A stretch of DNA of 64,000 nucleotides from Lentzea jiangxiensis (GCF_900104175.1 NZ_FNIX01000023.1:1-64000); one strand, 5' to 3'; positions 1-9,263 are shown, counted from the stretch's first letter. The notes: generated by a model not told the origin, from the sequence alone. Made by a program: numbers and translations.

Positions 1-205
1 ACCCTCGCGCTGACCGTCGAGATAGTGAAACGGCCCGACCTACCGCATTTCACGGTGCTGCCACGGCGGTGGGTGGTGGAACGAACCCTGGCATGGATCA
101 CCAACCACCGCCGCTGCGCCCGCGACTATGAACGACTACGTCACCACCACGAGGCGATGGTCGATGATCCGCATTACCGTCCGACGACTCACGCAGCCTC
201 AGTAG
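1..205 (+). pseudogene. IS5-type transposase, C-terminal remnant, frameshifted
   Basis: The reading frame open from base 1 encodes the motif PRRWVVERTLAWITNHRRCARDYE followed by EAMV (shown here only as the signature W-V-V-E-R-T and R-D-Y-E-R-L), which is the C-terminal DDE glutamate region of IS5/IS4-like actinobacterial transposases. After about base 163 the usual tail (SMIRITVRRLTQPQ then stop at 203-205) continues in another frame, so one or two bases are missing around 155-163. The frame that stays open past this point no longer resembles a transposase. The N-terminal part lies outside the window. Identity of the exact IS group is inferred from motif memory only. Confidence 0.7.
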
Positions 206-381
206 CTCAGAAACAGGCACTAAGGGCTATCAGGGGTGTCACTACAAGGTGGTTATGCACAACTACGTGGTTGCGCTGCACCGTTCCCTTGAACGGGGGC
301 CGCATCGGATCACACAGTGAGGTTCTGTGCAGCGATGACTTGTGCCGACTGCGGAACACACTGTCTGACGAGTCGGGCGGG

Positions 382-2874
382 TCAGTTCGACGTGCTCGGC
401 GTCGGATTGGTGTACCACTGAACCAGTTCGGCCCTGCTGCGAAGGTCGAGCTTGCGCTTGGCGTTGCGGACGTGGGTCTCGACCGTGCGGTCAGCAATGT
501 CGAGATCCCGGCCGATCTCTGCATACCGCTTGCCTCGCGCGAGGTGGCCGATGACCTCGATCTCCTTGGCTGTCAGCAGGCTTTCGCCGGTGCGCGCCCG
601 ATGCATTGCTTCGAGTGGAGTCAGTGCGAGCGCGATTCCGTCCTCAACAGACAGCGCTTCGCCGGCGCTGATCGCACGGTTGAAGCGGTCGTCGCCGATC
701 GTGAGGCGGCAACGCTGCCTGATCTCCTGGTCGACGCGCAGGAATGGCTGCATGTTCATCACGCACGTCTGCGCCTCCCGCTGCAGCGAGTTGATCGCTC
801 CGAAGAGCCTGCCCGCGAGTTCGTGGTCTCCAACTTTGGCCGTAGTGACCGCGAGCAGCCAAGCACTCCAGGTCGGACCCCAGGTATCGCCGATCTGACG
901 CTGCAGGCGTAGCGCATCCTGAGCGAGTGTGATGGAGCGCTTGGCGCTGCCATGCATGAACTCCACCAGCGCACTGGTCCAGGTCGCCCACGAAAATGAC
1001 CACTGTCCCTGAGCTTCAGCTGCGACGGCAACTAGCCGATCGCGTTGGGATAACGCATGCTGCCGCTCGCCCAAGAAGGCGGCAGCCATCGCGCTGAACA
1101 AGGTCGCCATGAAGGCGTCGCCGGCGCAGCCGGCGCTCTGGAACGCAGCTTCGGCGCGTTCCAGAGCTGGAAGTGCGGTCTTGGCCCGCTGGGGGTCGGG
1201 TTCGCAGAGAAAGATCGCCGACGCCGACGCGTACAGCAACGGCGCGAGTGTGTCGCTCAGCCCCAGTGTGGCGGCGTCGCGTTCGGCCTTGGCGAGCAGC
1301 GGCGCTGCAAGGTCGTTACGCCCCTGCAGCAAGGCGACCCAGGCGAGCAACGAAGTGCCGGTGACGTCGGCTGCTTCAGGATCAGGTCCGGCGTGCTGCA
1401 GTCCGAGCATCAGCATCCGCCGGGCGTCGTTGAGCTTTCCGTCGAAGATCTGGCAGCGAGTCCGTACTACGTTGATCGCCAGTTCGCGTCCGCGATGCCG
1501 CTGCTCGGGCAACGAGAGGAAGTGCTTCTGTGCCGCGTGCAGATTCGGAAGCTCCAACCGTAGTCGGTGCATCCACTCCACTTCACCAATGGTGAACCAG
1601 CCACCGGCCCCCTGCTGAGCCAAGCCACTGAAGTGCTCGGCAGCCGCACCTACTACCTCGTCGGCCGAACGTGCCGTTGAGTCGTGCTGTGCCTCGAGCA
1701 GCAACCGGTGTCCCCACTGTCTGATCACGCGCAACATCCGATACCGCGTGCGACCGGCCTGGTGGTCGACCATCAGGAGTGACTTTCGTACGAGCTGAGA
1801 CAACAATGGTTGGACGTCCGCCGCAGCGATGCCGTCTCCTGCACAGACTGCTCGTGCGGCGTTCAGGTCAAAACCGGTTTCCGATTCGAACACTGCCATT
1901 AATGCCCACATCCGCTGCTCATCTTCGGTGAGCAGCTTCTGCGACAGCTCAAGCATGGCCCGCAGCCCGCGGTGGTGGGTCTCGGTTGACACACCGTCGA
2001 CCAGTAGGTCCAGCAGGTCAGGGTGTTCGACGATGGACTGCAGGCTCAAGACGTCGAGTTGGCTGGCAGCCAGTTCGATCGCCAGCGGCAGTCCATCCAG
2101 TAGTTGGCACAGCTGGTTTGCGACGGGGTGGTCAGACTTGGAGATGTCGATGCCGACGGCTCGGGCACGCAGAATGAGCAGCCGCAACGCCTCGTGCACA
2201 GCGACAAGTTCGCGCGGATCTGACGACTCTTCGACACCGGTGCATAGCGGTGGTACTTGCAGGAGGTGTTCACCAGCCAGACCGAGCCGAATTTGGCTTG
2301 TGGCGATCACACGCAAGCCCGGTGCGGCATGCAACAGAGTCCGCAGCAGTCGGGGCACTGATCCGGTGCCCGGCGTAGATCCGACCAGGTGTTCGCAGTT
2401 GTCCAGCAAGAGCAGCGCTTGGCGAGAAGCCAGGTGTTCGATCAGCAGGTCCTCGGCTGGCGCGGGCGAGTTTTCCCGAAGACCGAACGCCTGGGCGACC
2501 GCAGACGCCAGTCGGTCCTCGCCTTCGCACAGATCCGCCAAAGGGACGCGGCCGCACTCGATGTCGCTGATGCGACTCATCTCGTGGACGAGGCGTTCTG
2601 CAACTCGGGTTTTGCCGACACCACCAGGGCCGATGAAGGTGAGCACACGTGCCGAGGCGAAGGTATCGGCACCGTGCTGAAGCAGCTGACTGCGACCGAC
2701 GAGGCTGCTGAGTTCGCCAGGTAAAAGGGTCTCTTCCACTGCAGAGCGCCTGCGTGGAACGGGAACGCCATCGTCGCCTGTCGTGGCTTCCTCGCCCGGC
2801 AGTCGTTTCGTCATCATCGTATCCCCCGAACACATGCTCAAGTCCGCGTCAAAGTGATCTGGCTCGGCAGCCAT
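382..2874 (-). CDS. LuxR-family regulator with N-terminal AAA/NB-ARC-like ATPase
   Basis: An 830-residue cytoplasmic regulator. Residues about 82-89 are a Walker A (GPGGVGKT) and LLLLDNCEHL is the Walker B; RVIATSQ and LPLAIELAA match the STAND-type ATPases fused to LuxR regulators. The middle is helical and TPR-like. The last 65 residues (LTAKEIEVIGHLARGK, then RTVETHVRNAKRKL) are a LuxR-type helix-turn-helix. Such proteins hydrolyse ATP and bind promoters as pathway activators; the ligand cannot be read from sequence. The ATG at 2874 has GGAG about nine bases upstream; Met codons near residues 14 and 20 are alternatives. It is divergent from the XRE operon at 3263 and could control it, which is inference. 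Confidence 0.85.
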   Translation of the reverse strand: MAAEPDHFDADLSMCSGDTMMTKRLPGEEATTGDDGVPVPRRRSAVEETLLPGELSSLVGRSQLLQHGADTFASARVLTFIGPGGVGKTRVAERLVHEMSRISDIECGRVPLADLCEGEDRLASAVAQAFGLRENSPAPAEDLLIEHLASRQALLLLDNCEHLVGSTPGTGSVPRLLRTLLHAAPGLRVIATSQIRLGLAGEHLLQVPPLCTGVEESSDPRELVAVHEALRLLILRARAVGIDISKSDHPVANQLCQLLDGLPLAIELAASQLDVLSLQSIVEHPDLLDLLVDGVSTETHHRGLRAMLELSQKLLTEDEQRMWALMAVFESETGFDLNAARAVCAGDGIAAADVQPLLSQLVRKSLLMVDHQAGRTRYRMLRVIRQWGHRLLLEAQHDSTARSADEVVGAAAEHFSGLAQQGAGGWFTIGEVEWMHRLRLELPNLHAAQKHFLSLPEQRHRGRELAINVVRTRCQIFDGKLNDARRMLMLGLQHAGPDPEAADVTGTSLLAWVALLQGRNDLAAPLLAKAERDAATLGLSDTLAPLLYASASAIFLCEPDPQRAKTALPALERAEAAFQSAGCAGDAFMATLFSAMAAAFLGERQHALSQRDRLVAVAAEAQGQWSFSWATWTSALVEFMHGSAKRSITLAQDALRLQRQIGDTWGPTWSAWLLAVTTAKVGDHELAGRLFGAINSLQREAQTCVMNMQPFLRVDQEIRQRCRLTIGDDRFNRAISAGEALSVEDGIALALTPLEAMHRARTGESLLTAKEIEVIGHLARGKRYAEIGRDLDIADRTVETHVRNAKRKLDLRSRAELVQWYTNPTPSTSN

Positions 2875-3262
2875 CTGTAACTCCGTGGATCTGCTTCACG
2901 TGACCGCTGTGACGTGTGGCGGGCTCTGCTCTACGTCGAGCGCACAGTTGCTCGGCAGATGTGGAATACAGGTTCAGTTAACCTTCCGTCTGGCTGGGAG
3001 GCGACTTGAGTAAAGTTCGTCATGCTGCGAAATGAACTCAAGTTGCATCCAGATCATGACCGCACCTTAGAGCAGCTCCAAGGCCCTTGGTGAGTGGCTT
3101 GGGATACTCACTCTTTTGGAGTAACGGCGGTGTCCCGTGGTCAAGTTGAGTAACGGGCTACTGTGAACACTTGACCAGAGCCATGCAAGCTGAGTTAACT
3201 CTACGATGACTGATGTGTCGACAGAGCGTGCCGCATCATCAACTAAGCGTCCTGGGGGATAC
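2875..3262. promoter_or_regulatory. Divergent promoter region with repeated GAGTAA-type motifs
   Basis: This 388-bp AT-richer gap separates two divergent regulators. GAGTAACGG occurs at 3119-3127 and again at 3148-3156, a related TTGAGTAAA near 3006, and a perfect palindrome GAGTTAACTC at 3192-3201, just before an upstream in-frame ATG (3206) of the XRE gene. These could be operators for the XRE or LuxR protein. No coding gene is convincing here. Confidence 0.35.
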
Positions 3263-4135
3263 ATGAGCGAAGATCAGCGCTTGGGCGAAGCGAAGTCTCG
3301 GTCATTGCACGATCAGATTCAGTGGCTGTTCGAGACGGTCAAGCCCATAGTGCCGGGCGTGCGGTATTGCGATACTCGCCCGCATCACAATAAGGAGCTT
3401 GCGCGCCATCTGGGAGTATCGGAGAGCTACGTAAGTCAGCTGAAAAAAGGCAAGAAGCCGAATCCGACAAAAGACGTACTTGCGGGGATTGCCTCCTTCT
3501 TCGGTGTGCCGGCAGCCTACTTCTTCAGTGATGCCGAAGAAGCATCTTTGATCGAAGCGGAGATTCAGCACGGAATCGATCTACGGCGGTTCAAAGATGG
3601 CGAACTCGCGGAACCTCCATTTAGCTCATATGAGATTCCAGACAGTTCATCCACTGTAAGTGAGCGATTGAATTGGTTATTCCAGCACGTGCATAATCCT
3701 CAAGATCAGCGTCCGTACACCGATGAGGAGGTTGCGGAGGCGATCGGAGAGAAGGCCTGGCGCGTTCGGGGTCTGCGTCAGGGGGAAATCACGGATAGCG
3801 ACGTATCGGTCCCTGTGTTGCGAAACCTTGCAGCATTTTTCGGCCAGCGGCTCAGTTACCTCTATGCCGACGAGCAGGACGTTTCCGCGCCGAATTCAGA
3901 CGACGACCAACTACTTGAGCTCGTGCGGCAGGCGAAGACTGACGAGCGTGGCCTGCTCGGCGTCGCACTGCGGACTCTGGAGTCCGAGGGCGCCCATGGT
4001 GGCCTTCGTAGTGGACTCAGCAATGCAGCCAGCGCTCGGGCGCTAGCCGGCCTGATCAAGAACCATCTCGCAATGGACGAGGAACTGCGCAAGAACTCGG
4101 CCTCGGGATCACGGCCGGATCAGGCGGGACGGTAA
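3263..4135 (+). CDS. XRE-type regulator with two helix-turn-helix domains
   Basis: Two XRE/Cro-like DNA-binding units are visible. The first includes NKELARHLGVSESYVSQLKKGKK followed by a PTKDVLAGIASFFGVPAAYFF tail; the second includes YTDEEVAEAIGEKAWRVRGLR followed by VLRNLAAFFGQRLSYLY. Sequences are abbreviated: the key residues are the S-E-S-Y-V-S-Q-L-K-K-G recognition helix and the second helix ending R-V-R-G-L-R. The ATG at 3263 is chosen because GGGGGA lies four to nine bases upstream; an in-frame ATG at 3206 would add 19 residues. It heads an operon with an ImmA/IrrE peptidase three bases downstream, so the peptidase may cleave or partner this regulator, as in known ImmR/ImmA pairs. 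That relationship is inferred from context. Confidence 0.85.
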   Translation: MSEDQRLGEAKSRSLHDQIQWLFETVKPIVPGVRYCDTRPHHNKELARHLGVSESYVSQLKKGKKPNPTKDVLAGIASFFGVPAAYFFSDAEEASLIEAEIQHGIDLRRFKDGELAEPPFSSYEIPDSSSTVSERLNWLFQHVHNPQDQRPYTDEEVAEAIGEKAWRVRGLRQGEITDSDVSVPVLRNLAAFFGQRLSYLYADEQDVSAPNSDDDQLLELVRQAKTDERGLLGVALRTLESEGAHGGLRSGLSNAASARALAGLIKNHLAMDEELRKNSASGSRPDQAGR

Positions 4136-4138
4136 GAC

Positions 4139-4642
4139 ATGGACCGAGGAAACCCCGACACTCCGCTTGATCGTCGAGTTATCGAAAAGCGCGCCGCCGA
4201 CTTCGCTGCACACGTTCCAGTTCCCGTGCCATGGAATCTGGATGAGTATGCGCGATTGCTCACTGCAGAGTTCGGCAAGCCTGTGCGGTTCCGGCCACTG
4301 AGTGAAGAAGTCGCACCTCAGGACCTGTCTGAGACCGACTTCAGTGGCGCCCTGATCGAATCTGAACACTCCATCACCATCTACTTCGATGACAGCGGCG
4401 GCCTGTCGCACCAGCAGGACGTCATTCTGCATGAGGTCGGGCACCGCGTACTCGGGCACGTTACTCAGGACGACGTTCTGTGCCGTAGCACCTTCGCTTC
4501 ACCGCGCGAGAGTGAAGCCGAACAGTTTGCTCGCGCGCTTCTGTATCGCTTCCGCGGCGGCGATACCTTGCAACTGGCCCCGCACGTCGACGATCCACAC
4601 GGTGTTAGGTCGCTTGGGGGAGCGCTAGCTGACATCGAGTAG
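4139..4642 (+). CDS. ImmA/IrrE-family zinc metallopeptidase
   Basis: A 167-residue protein with the zinc-binding HExxH helix LHEVGHRVLGH near residues 97-107 and a downstream acidic ligand motif ESEAEQFARALL, the arrangement of ImmA/IrrE metallopeptidases. Family members are cytoplasmic and cut a partner XRE repressor in response to a signal. The gene starts three bases after the XRE stop codon, indicating translational coupling. An identical order (XRE, ImmA, MAB_1171c membrane protein) recurs in actinomycetes by my recollection. The catalytic residues look complete, so an active enzyme is likely; the substrate is inferred to be the XRE protein. Confidence 0.85.
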   Translation: MDRGNPDTPLDRRVIEKRAADFAAHVPVPVPWNLDEYARLLTAEFGKPVRFRPLSEEVAPQDLSETDFSGALIESEHSITIYFDDSGGLSHQQDVILHEVGHRVLGHVTQDDVLCRSTFASPRESEAEQFARALLYRFRGGDTLQLAPHVDDPHGVRSLGGALADIE

Positions 4643-4668
4643 TACCGCGATTACGCCTGAGGGAACAC

Positions 4669-5946
4669 GTGATGTGGTTTGTACTGGTAACGGGCTTCGG
4701 CATGCTCTGGTCCGCGCTGGCCTTGTTTGCGCACCTGCGCAGGGTCAAACGTCGACCCAATGATCCGGCCCTGCCGGCCAAGCGCTCGCTTCTGGGCGCC
4801 GCGGTGCTGGCGACTGTGTCCTACGCGTTGGCGTTGCCGCCGTTCACTACACTGCTGCACATCGACGGCATGTGGCTCAATTGGCCGCTGATTATGGTTT
4901 TGGGCAACTGCACCGTCATCTGCGTGCATATGTTCTACCTGTTTTCCGTGGAAGAACGTGCGACTGCGGTGCGGATTGCGCGGCGGGGATGGTTGATCTA
5001 TGCGGTTCTCACCGCCGTAGTCATCATCTTGTTCGCAATGAATCCCACCGCAAGCGACTACGACATCACGTCTGCGGGCAGATACCAGGCCGGGGGACCA
5101 GGCAACCCGTTCGCCTCTGTCGCCTACATCCTGTCGATGGGCTTCTCCGGTGCAATGAACTTGGTGGTGTGCCGCCTCGGGTGGCGGTGGGTAGAAAAGT
5201 CCAAGGGAACGCGCTGGCTCGCGATGGGGCTCAACACCAATGCCCTGGGGCAGATCGGCGGCTTCCTGATGGTTCTGCACTCGGTCAGCTACAACATCGC
5301 ACTCCTATTCAGCGCCGTACCGTCCTGGACTCAGAACTCGGTGGAGACTCCGGTTAAGGGCATTGCTGGCCTTCTGACGATGCTTGGCCTCAGCGCCACT
5401 GCGCTGAGCCTTTGGATCAAGAACAGTCGTTTGGTCGTGTGGGCGCACGCCAATCAGGCCCGCCGCAGGCTGTACCCGCTACACCGTCAAATGTACGACG
5501 TCTTTCCCGTGATCGCCGTCGAGCCGCCGCCCAACACGGCGTTGAAGGACTTTTTGCGCATGCGACGCGCCAAGCGCCAAGTCCTCGATCGCATCGTCGA
5601 GTTATGGGAAGGCCGACAACGGCTTCGTGTTCCGCGCGGCACTCGCGCCCTTGCACGCGAACTGGGTAGCGCGGAAGGACTCACTGGTCCCGCGCTCGAC
5701 GCGGTGGTGGAACGCGCGTGCCTGGAGGTCGGGTTTGAAGTCGCCCGCTCCGGCACGACTGTGCGCGTTGAGGTCGCGACTGCAGACGAGGCGTCACGCT
5801 TGGTGCGGGATAAGGGAATCGCTGCTGAGTTGCGCTGGTGGGAAGAGGTCCATCATGCACGCAACTCGCCGATCGTGGCGCAGGTTCGAGCCAGAACCCC
5901 CGAACTCATCCGAGCATCGACCACCAGTGGCTCAGTGACGAGCTGA
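4669..5946 (+). CDS. MAB_1171c-family membrane protein
   Basis: The N-terminal 250 residues contain about seven hydrophobic segments (for example the start MMWFVLVTGFGMLWSALALF and later LIYAVLTAVVIILFA), then a cytoplasmic tail with RRRLYPLHRQMYDVFPVI, the hallmark stretch of MAB_1171c putative transporters. The tail ends with a helical region of roughly 120 residues. GTG 4669 and ATG 4672 are adjacent; TGAGGGA lies just upstream. No transport substrate is known for the family. It follows the peptidase gene by 26 bases and precedes the Rossmann gene by 28, so all four are probably one transcript. It may act as sensor or exporter for the XRE-ImmA pair; that is inference. Confidence 0.75.
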   Translation: MMWFVLVTGFGMLWSALALFAHLRRVKRRPNDPALPAKRSLLGAAVLATVSYALALPPFTTLLHIDGMWLNWPLIMVLGNCTVICVHMFYLFSVEERATAVRIARRGWLIYAVLTAVVIILFAMNPTASDYDITSAGRYQAGGPGNPFASVAYILSMGFSGAMNLVVCRLGWRWVEKSKGTRWLAMGLNTNALGQIGGFLMVLHSVSYNIALLFSAVPSWTQNSVETPVKGIAGLLTMLGLSATALSLWIKNSRLVVWAHANQARRRLYPLHRQMYDVFPVIAVEPPPNTALKDFLRMRRAKRQVLDRIVELWEGRQRLRVPRGTRALARELGSAEGLTGPALDAVVERACLEVGFEVARSGTTVRVEVATADEASRLVRDKGIAAELRWWEEVHHARNSPIVAQVRARTPELIRASTTSGSVTS

Positions 5947-5974
5947 TGGGCCCGCGAAGTCATGGAGGAACAAC

Positions 5975-6931
5975 GTGAAAACGATCGTCATCGGAGGAAG
6001 CGGGTACACCGGGCGCCACGTTGTCGATGCATGTCTGCGCAACGATCACGAGGTCACCGTCGTAGGACGCAGCCAGCCCACCAACCTGCCCAAAGAGGTG
6101 ATCTTTCGCTATGGGGACGCCAGCGCACTCACCCATGACCAGTGGCTGCTGACGCTTGAAGGAAACGAGGCGCTCGTATTCGCCGCAGGCGTCGACAGCC
6201 GAGCCCAGGTTCCCCCTCCGAGTAACGCCTTCTTCCAGCGCCACAACGTCGATGCTGTTCGCCGGATGATGAGCGCGGCCTGCGAAGTGGGGATCACGAG
6301 CGCCGTGATCCACGGCTCCTACAACGTGGCTCTGCACCGGCAGCGACCTGAGATGAAGCTGCTCGAGCGGCACCCTTACATCTCCAGCCGTGCCGACCAA
6401 GCCGCCCAAGCGCGCAGTGTGGCCGGCTCGGACTGCTCCGTCGCTGTCTTGGAAATTCCGTATGTGTTCGGCCGCACCCCAGGTCGGCCCAACCAGTTCG
6501 AGTACATGATCCCCTGGCTCAGCGGGACGATCAATCTGCCACTGATGGCGCCTCCCGGGGGTACCGCGGTTGTCTCCGCATCTGCAATTGGCGTCGCGAC
6601 GTGCGCCGCGCTGACGGCGCGCCTGGACGGAGATTTTCCCGTGACACAGGCGAACCTGACGTGGACCGAGCTGGTGTCCCGGCTCGCGAAGCTGGCTGGC
6701 CACCCTCGGCCTGGCGAGATCCGCCACCTGCCTGCGCGGCTCTTTCAGCGGTTCATGCAGTTCAACGGATATCGGGATAGGATGCGGGGAGTGGACAGCG
6801 GGCTGGACCACAAGTACTACAGCGAGCTGTACACCAGCGAGATGTTCACGCCTGTGTGCTTACCCGAGCTCGGAATCGACGACAGCGACCTTAACGACGC
6901 TCTGCGCGAGACGGTATCCGGCACAACATGA
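5975..6931 (+). CDS. NAD(P)-binding Rossmann-fold protein, epimerase/SDR-like
   Basis: The protein begins MKTIVIGGSGYTGRHVVDAC, a G-x-x-G-x-x-G nucleotide-binding loop of extended SDR/NAD-dependent epimerases, and has 318 residues, typical for the family. Where SDRs have Y-x-x-x-K this protein has YISSR, so the catalytic lysine appears replaced by arginine. It may be an atypical reductase or a non-catalytic NAD-sensing protein. The GTG start at 5975 is preceded by GGAGGAA at 5965-5970. It is the last gene of the XRE-ImmA-MAB_1171c operon and is followed by strong hairpins. Confidence 0.75.
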   Translation: MKTIVIGGSGYTGRHVVDACLRNDHEVTVVGRSQPTNLPKEVIFRYGDASALTHDQWLLTLEGNEALVFAAGVDSRAQVPPPSNAFFQRHNVDAVRRMMSAACEVGITSAVIHGSYNVALHRQRPEMKLLERHPYISSRADQAAQARSVAGSDCSVAVLEIPYVFGRTPGRPNQFEYMIPWLSGTINLPLMAPPGGTAVVSASAIGVATCAALTARLDGDFPVTQANLTWTELVSRLAKLAGHPRPGEIRHLPARLFQRFMQFNGYRDRMRGVDSGLDHKYYSELYTSEMFTPVCLPELGIDDSDLNDALRETVSGTT

Positions 6932-7125
6932 TCGGCGACGCTATGAGCGCCGACCGATTCGAGCAGTGGATTGAGCCGACCTAGGTAGCTGAAGTCGTGA
7001 GCCCACTGATTGGTGCGCAGTGGGCGTGCAACATGGTCTTCATCACGCACCACTGATCCGCCGACACCATTGGGACCAGCTATGTACCGCCAGAGTCTCC
7101 CTCATTTTGATGATCTACTTGTGAC

Positions 7126-7216
7126 CTGGAGACCTCGGGCACGTTCAAAGAGACGCCGTTCCGCTGGTTAGCGTTTCAGCAGAACGGCGTCTCCCTGCTG
7201 CGTAGTTGCCCCGAGT
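7126..7216. terminator. Long two-tier hairpin, probable bidirectional terminator
   Basis: GAGACGCCGTTC at 7150-7161 pairs perfectly with GAACGGCGTCTC at 7182-7193, and inside it GCTG pairs with CAGC. An outer stem is possible between CTCGGGCA near 7134 and TGCCCCGAG near 7207. It lies between convergent genes ending at 6931 and 7473. There is no T-tract, as is common in high-GC actinomycetes. Confidence 0.6.
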
Positions 7217-7239
7217 CCAAGAGAGACGCCTCGCCGGAT

Positions 7240-7275
7240 CCGTTCACCCGACGGCTCGTATAGTTGGGTGAACGG
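7240..7275. terminator. Second hairpin between convergent genes
   Basis: CCGTTCACCC (7240-7249) and GGGTGAACGG (7266-7275) form a perfect 10-bp inverted repeat with a 16-base loop. It sits downstream of the first hairpin and could stop transcription from the minus-strand XRE gene, or be an operator. The rest of the 6932-7472 gap shows no convincing gene. Confidence 0.45.
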
Positions 7276-7472
7276 TCAGCTCTGCACAGTTACGCCGTCC
7301 GTCTTGTCGATAGCGCTCAACGACCGGTGCCATCATTTTACGCTCAGTCACCTTCAGTCTCTAATTTTCTCGTTCAGCATCCTGTCGATCCGCCCGGAAC
7401 CACCTCATGATCTTCAGCGCCGGACTCGCTTGTTCAGAACTAGCTAATTGCCTTTGCGTCTGGTTGTCTTGT

Positions 7473-8348
7473 TCAGTGTGCGCCGATCGCGGCCAGGTTT
7501 GCCGGATCCGCGAGGCTTGCCGCCTCAGCGATGAGTTCCAGTGATTCGTCTGAGTCCAGCGCGAGCTGCTGTAAGGCCTCGAATCGCCGGCGGCACTGCT
7601 CGGTCAATGCTGGATCTTCGATGTACTCGCTCTTGAGGAACGTCTCTAGATACGCCACGTCGTTGTGCTGGCGGTGGGGGAAGCTGAGCAAAGTGAACGG
7701 GGACCCCATCGCCGGATAGGCCCCGGCACCGTGCGGCACGACCTGCACGGTCACCGCTGGGTGCTCGCTGACTTCTATCAGGTGCAGCAGCTGTGCCTTC
7801 GTTACCCGCGGCCCGCCGACCATCTGCCACAGCACGGCCTCCGGAAAGACTGCCTGGACTGTGAGTGGGTCTTTGTCGCCCAGCCGTGCTGTCCATGCCT
7901 CCCGCGCCATCGCGGTCCGCGCGGTGCGCACCGGATTGTCCGTCTGCATCGCAGCGGTGGTGTATCCGGGGAGTTGAAATATCGTGGGAACGAGATCGGT
8001 TGTAAAGACACGTAGCAACGTGGCCTCGAACACGAGTTCGGCGAAGTCGGCCGCCGGATCAAAGTTCATCGCGATGTGGAATGCACTGGCACGCGCTTGT
8101 TCTGCGTGCTGCGCCCGCAGCACCACTGCCTGCCATTCGGCAGTCGGCACCTTGTAGACGTAACCGAGCGCCATGATGTCCACGGGCGCCGATGGCTGCA
8201 CGGCGTTCTCCATCGTGGACAGCTTGGCGCTGCTGAAGCCCACGCGTTGGCCCGCCTCGGCGAGGCTTAGCTCGCGCTCGTTGCGCCACCCAGCTAGCTG
8301 CCGCCCGATGGCGCGTTCGAGCGTTGTGGCCCGGAAATCCTTTGGCAC
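7473..8348 (-). CDS. XRE-family regulator with DUF5753 domain
   Basis: A 291-residue protein with an N-terminal helix-turn-helix (LSLAEAGQRVGFSSAKLSTME) and a C-terminal DUF5753 ligand-like domain, seen in the stretch FQLPGYTTAAMQ, then TVQVVPHGAGAYPAMGSPF and the final YLETFLKSEYIED. This two-domain form is expanded in actinomycetes and usually controls morphological or secondary-metabolite genes, often beside a small DUF397 protein, which is absent here. It starts five bases after the stop of a paralogous gene (8354-9232), so the two are co-transcribed duplicates. No target can be deduced. Confidence 0.85.
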   Translation of the reverse strand: MPKDFRATTLERAIGRQLAGWRNERELSLAEAGQRVGFSSAKLSTMENAVQPSAPVDIMALGYVYKVPTAEWQAVVLRAQHAEQARASAFHIAMNFDPAADFAELVFEATLLRVFTTDLVPTIFQLPGYTTAAMQTDNPVRTARTAMAREAWTARLGDKDPLTVQAVFPEAVLWQMVGGPRVTKAQLLHLIEVSEHPAVTVQVVPHGAGAYPAMGSPFTLLSFPHRQHNDVAYLETFLKSEYIEDPALTEQCRRRFEALQQLALDSDESLELIAEAASLADPANLAAIGAH

Positions 8349-8353
8349 GACCG

Positions 8354-9232
8354 TTAGCCCCGAGTCTCTATTGAACCCGCGTCGATGTTCGACGGCTCGG
8401 AACCCTTAAACGTCGCCAGGATGCGCTTGATCGCCCACTTTGACGACTCGACGTCAAGGCTGCAGTTGTCGAGTGCCTCAACGATCCTGTCGTATCCTTT
8501 AACGGCTGCTGGGTCCTCGACAAACAGTGCGGAGGTCTCACTCTCCAGGCATACCATTGGTTCGCACTTTTCGAAATCTAGCTTCGTGAACGGCCCGTTC
8601 AAGCCTGCATGCGCACCTGCGGCCACAGGCAATATTCGAATGACGATGCCGGCGACATCGGCTGCATCTATAAAGTCGAGAAGCAATTTCAACTGTTCGG
8701 CCTGAATATCAGGACTGCCGACAGGGAGCAATAGTGCTGACTCGTGAATGTAGTAGGTGCCCGTGGTGCGAGCCCGTGCCTGGGCGTGGGCTCGCTCGTC
8801 CGCCTCTTCTGCCGGAATATTAGCGGACGCCAGCACTACTGCACGCATGTAACGAGGCGTCCTGAGAGCATAGGGCACTACATGGTTCTGCCAGGTCACC
8901 ACCGACTTGGCTATTTCCAAGTGCTCAGCCAAAGTCCGAATCTCGATGGGGCAGTAGCTGCCGTGCTGCTGCCACCATCCTCGAGCATCCACGTCGCTGT
9001 GGAGTGCAAGGAGGTGATCGCGCTCGTCAGGTTGTACGCGACAAGCGCCCAGCAGGAAGGCTACCTCTTGAGTGCTCGCGCCACCTTTTCCATTTGCGAG
9101 ATTGGAAATCTTTGACGGATCCCACCCGGCAATTGCGGCGGCGCTACGCCCGCGGAGGTCTGCTCGCTTAAGGGCCCTGGTTAGCCCTTCGCCTAGTTCT
9201 CGACCACGCGCCGTGGAGATTCCCTTGGGCAT
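8354..9232 (-). CDS. XRE-family regulator with DUF5753 domain (paralogue)
   Basis: Begins MPKGISTARGRELGEGL; the helix-turn-helix is GRSAAAIAGWDPSKISNLANG and the C-terminal two thirds match DUF5753 (VVPYALRTPRYMRAVV; IVIRILPVAAGAHAG; MVCLESETSALFVED). The ATG at 9232 is preferred over an upstream in-frame Met at 9295 because the STARGRELG start recurs in a truncated relative at 15449. The two proteins share architecture but differ clearly in sequence, so the tandem is not recent. Probably first main gene of a minus-strand operon with the 7473 gene. Confidence 0.85.
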   Translation of the reverse strand: MPKGISTARGRELGEGLTRALKRADLRGRSAAAIAGWDPSKISNLANGKGGASTQEVAFLLGACRVQPDERDHLLALHSDVDARGWWQQHGSYCPIEIRTLAEHLEIAKSVVTWQNHVVPYALRTPRYMRAVVLASANIPAEEADERAHAQARARTTGTYYIHESALLLPVGSPDIQAEQLKLLLDFIDAADVAGIVIRILPVAAGAHAGLNGPFTKLDFEKCEPMVCLESETSALFVEDPAAVKGYDRIVEALDNCSLDVESSKWAIKRILATFKGSEPSNIDAGSIETRG

Positions 9233-9263
9233 TACTGGACTTCCTATATTGATAGAGTGATGA

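Noticed and set aside
6817..7053. 78-codon minus-strand frame overlapping the Rossmann gene end
   Set aside because: Mostly inside a confident gene on the other strand and no domain recognised.
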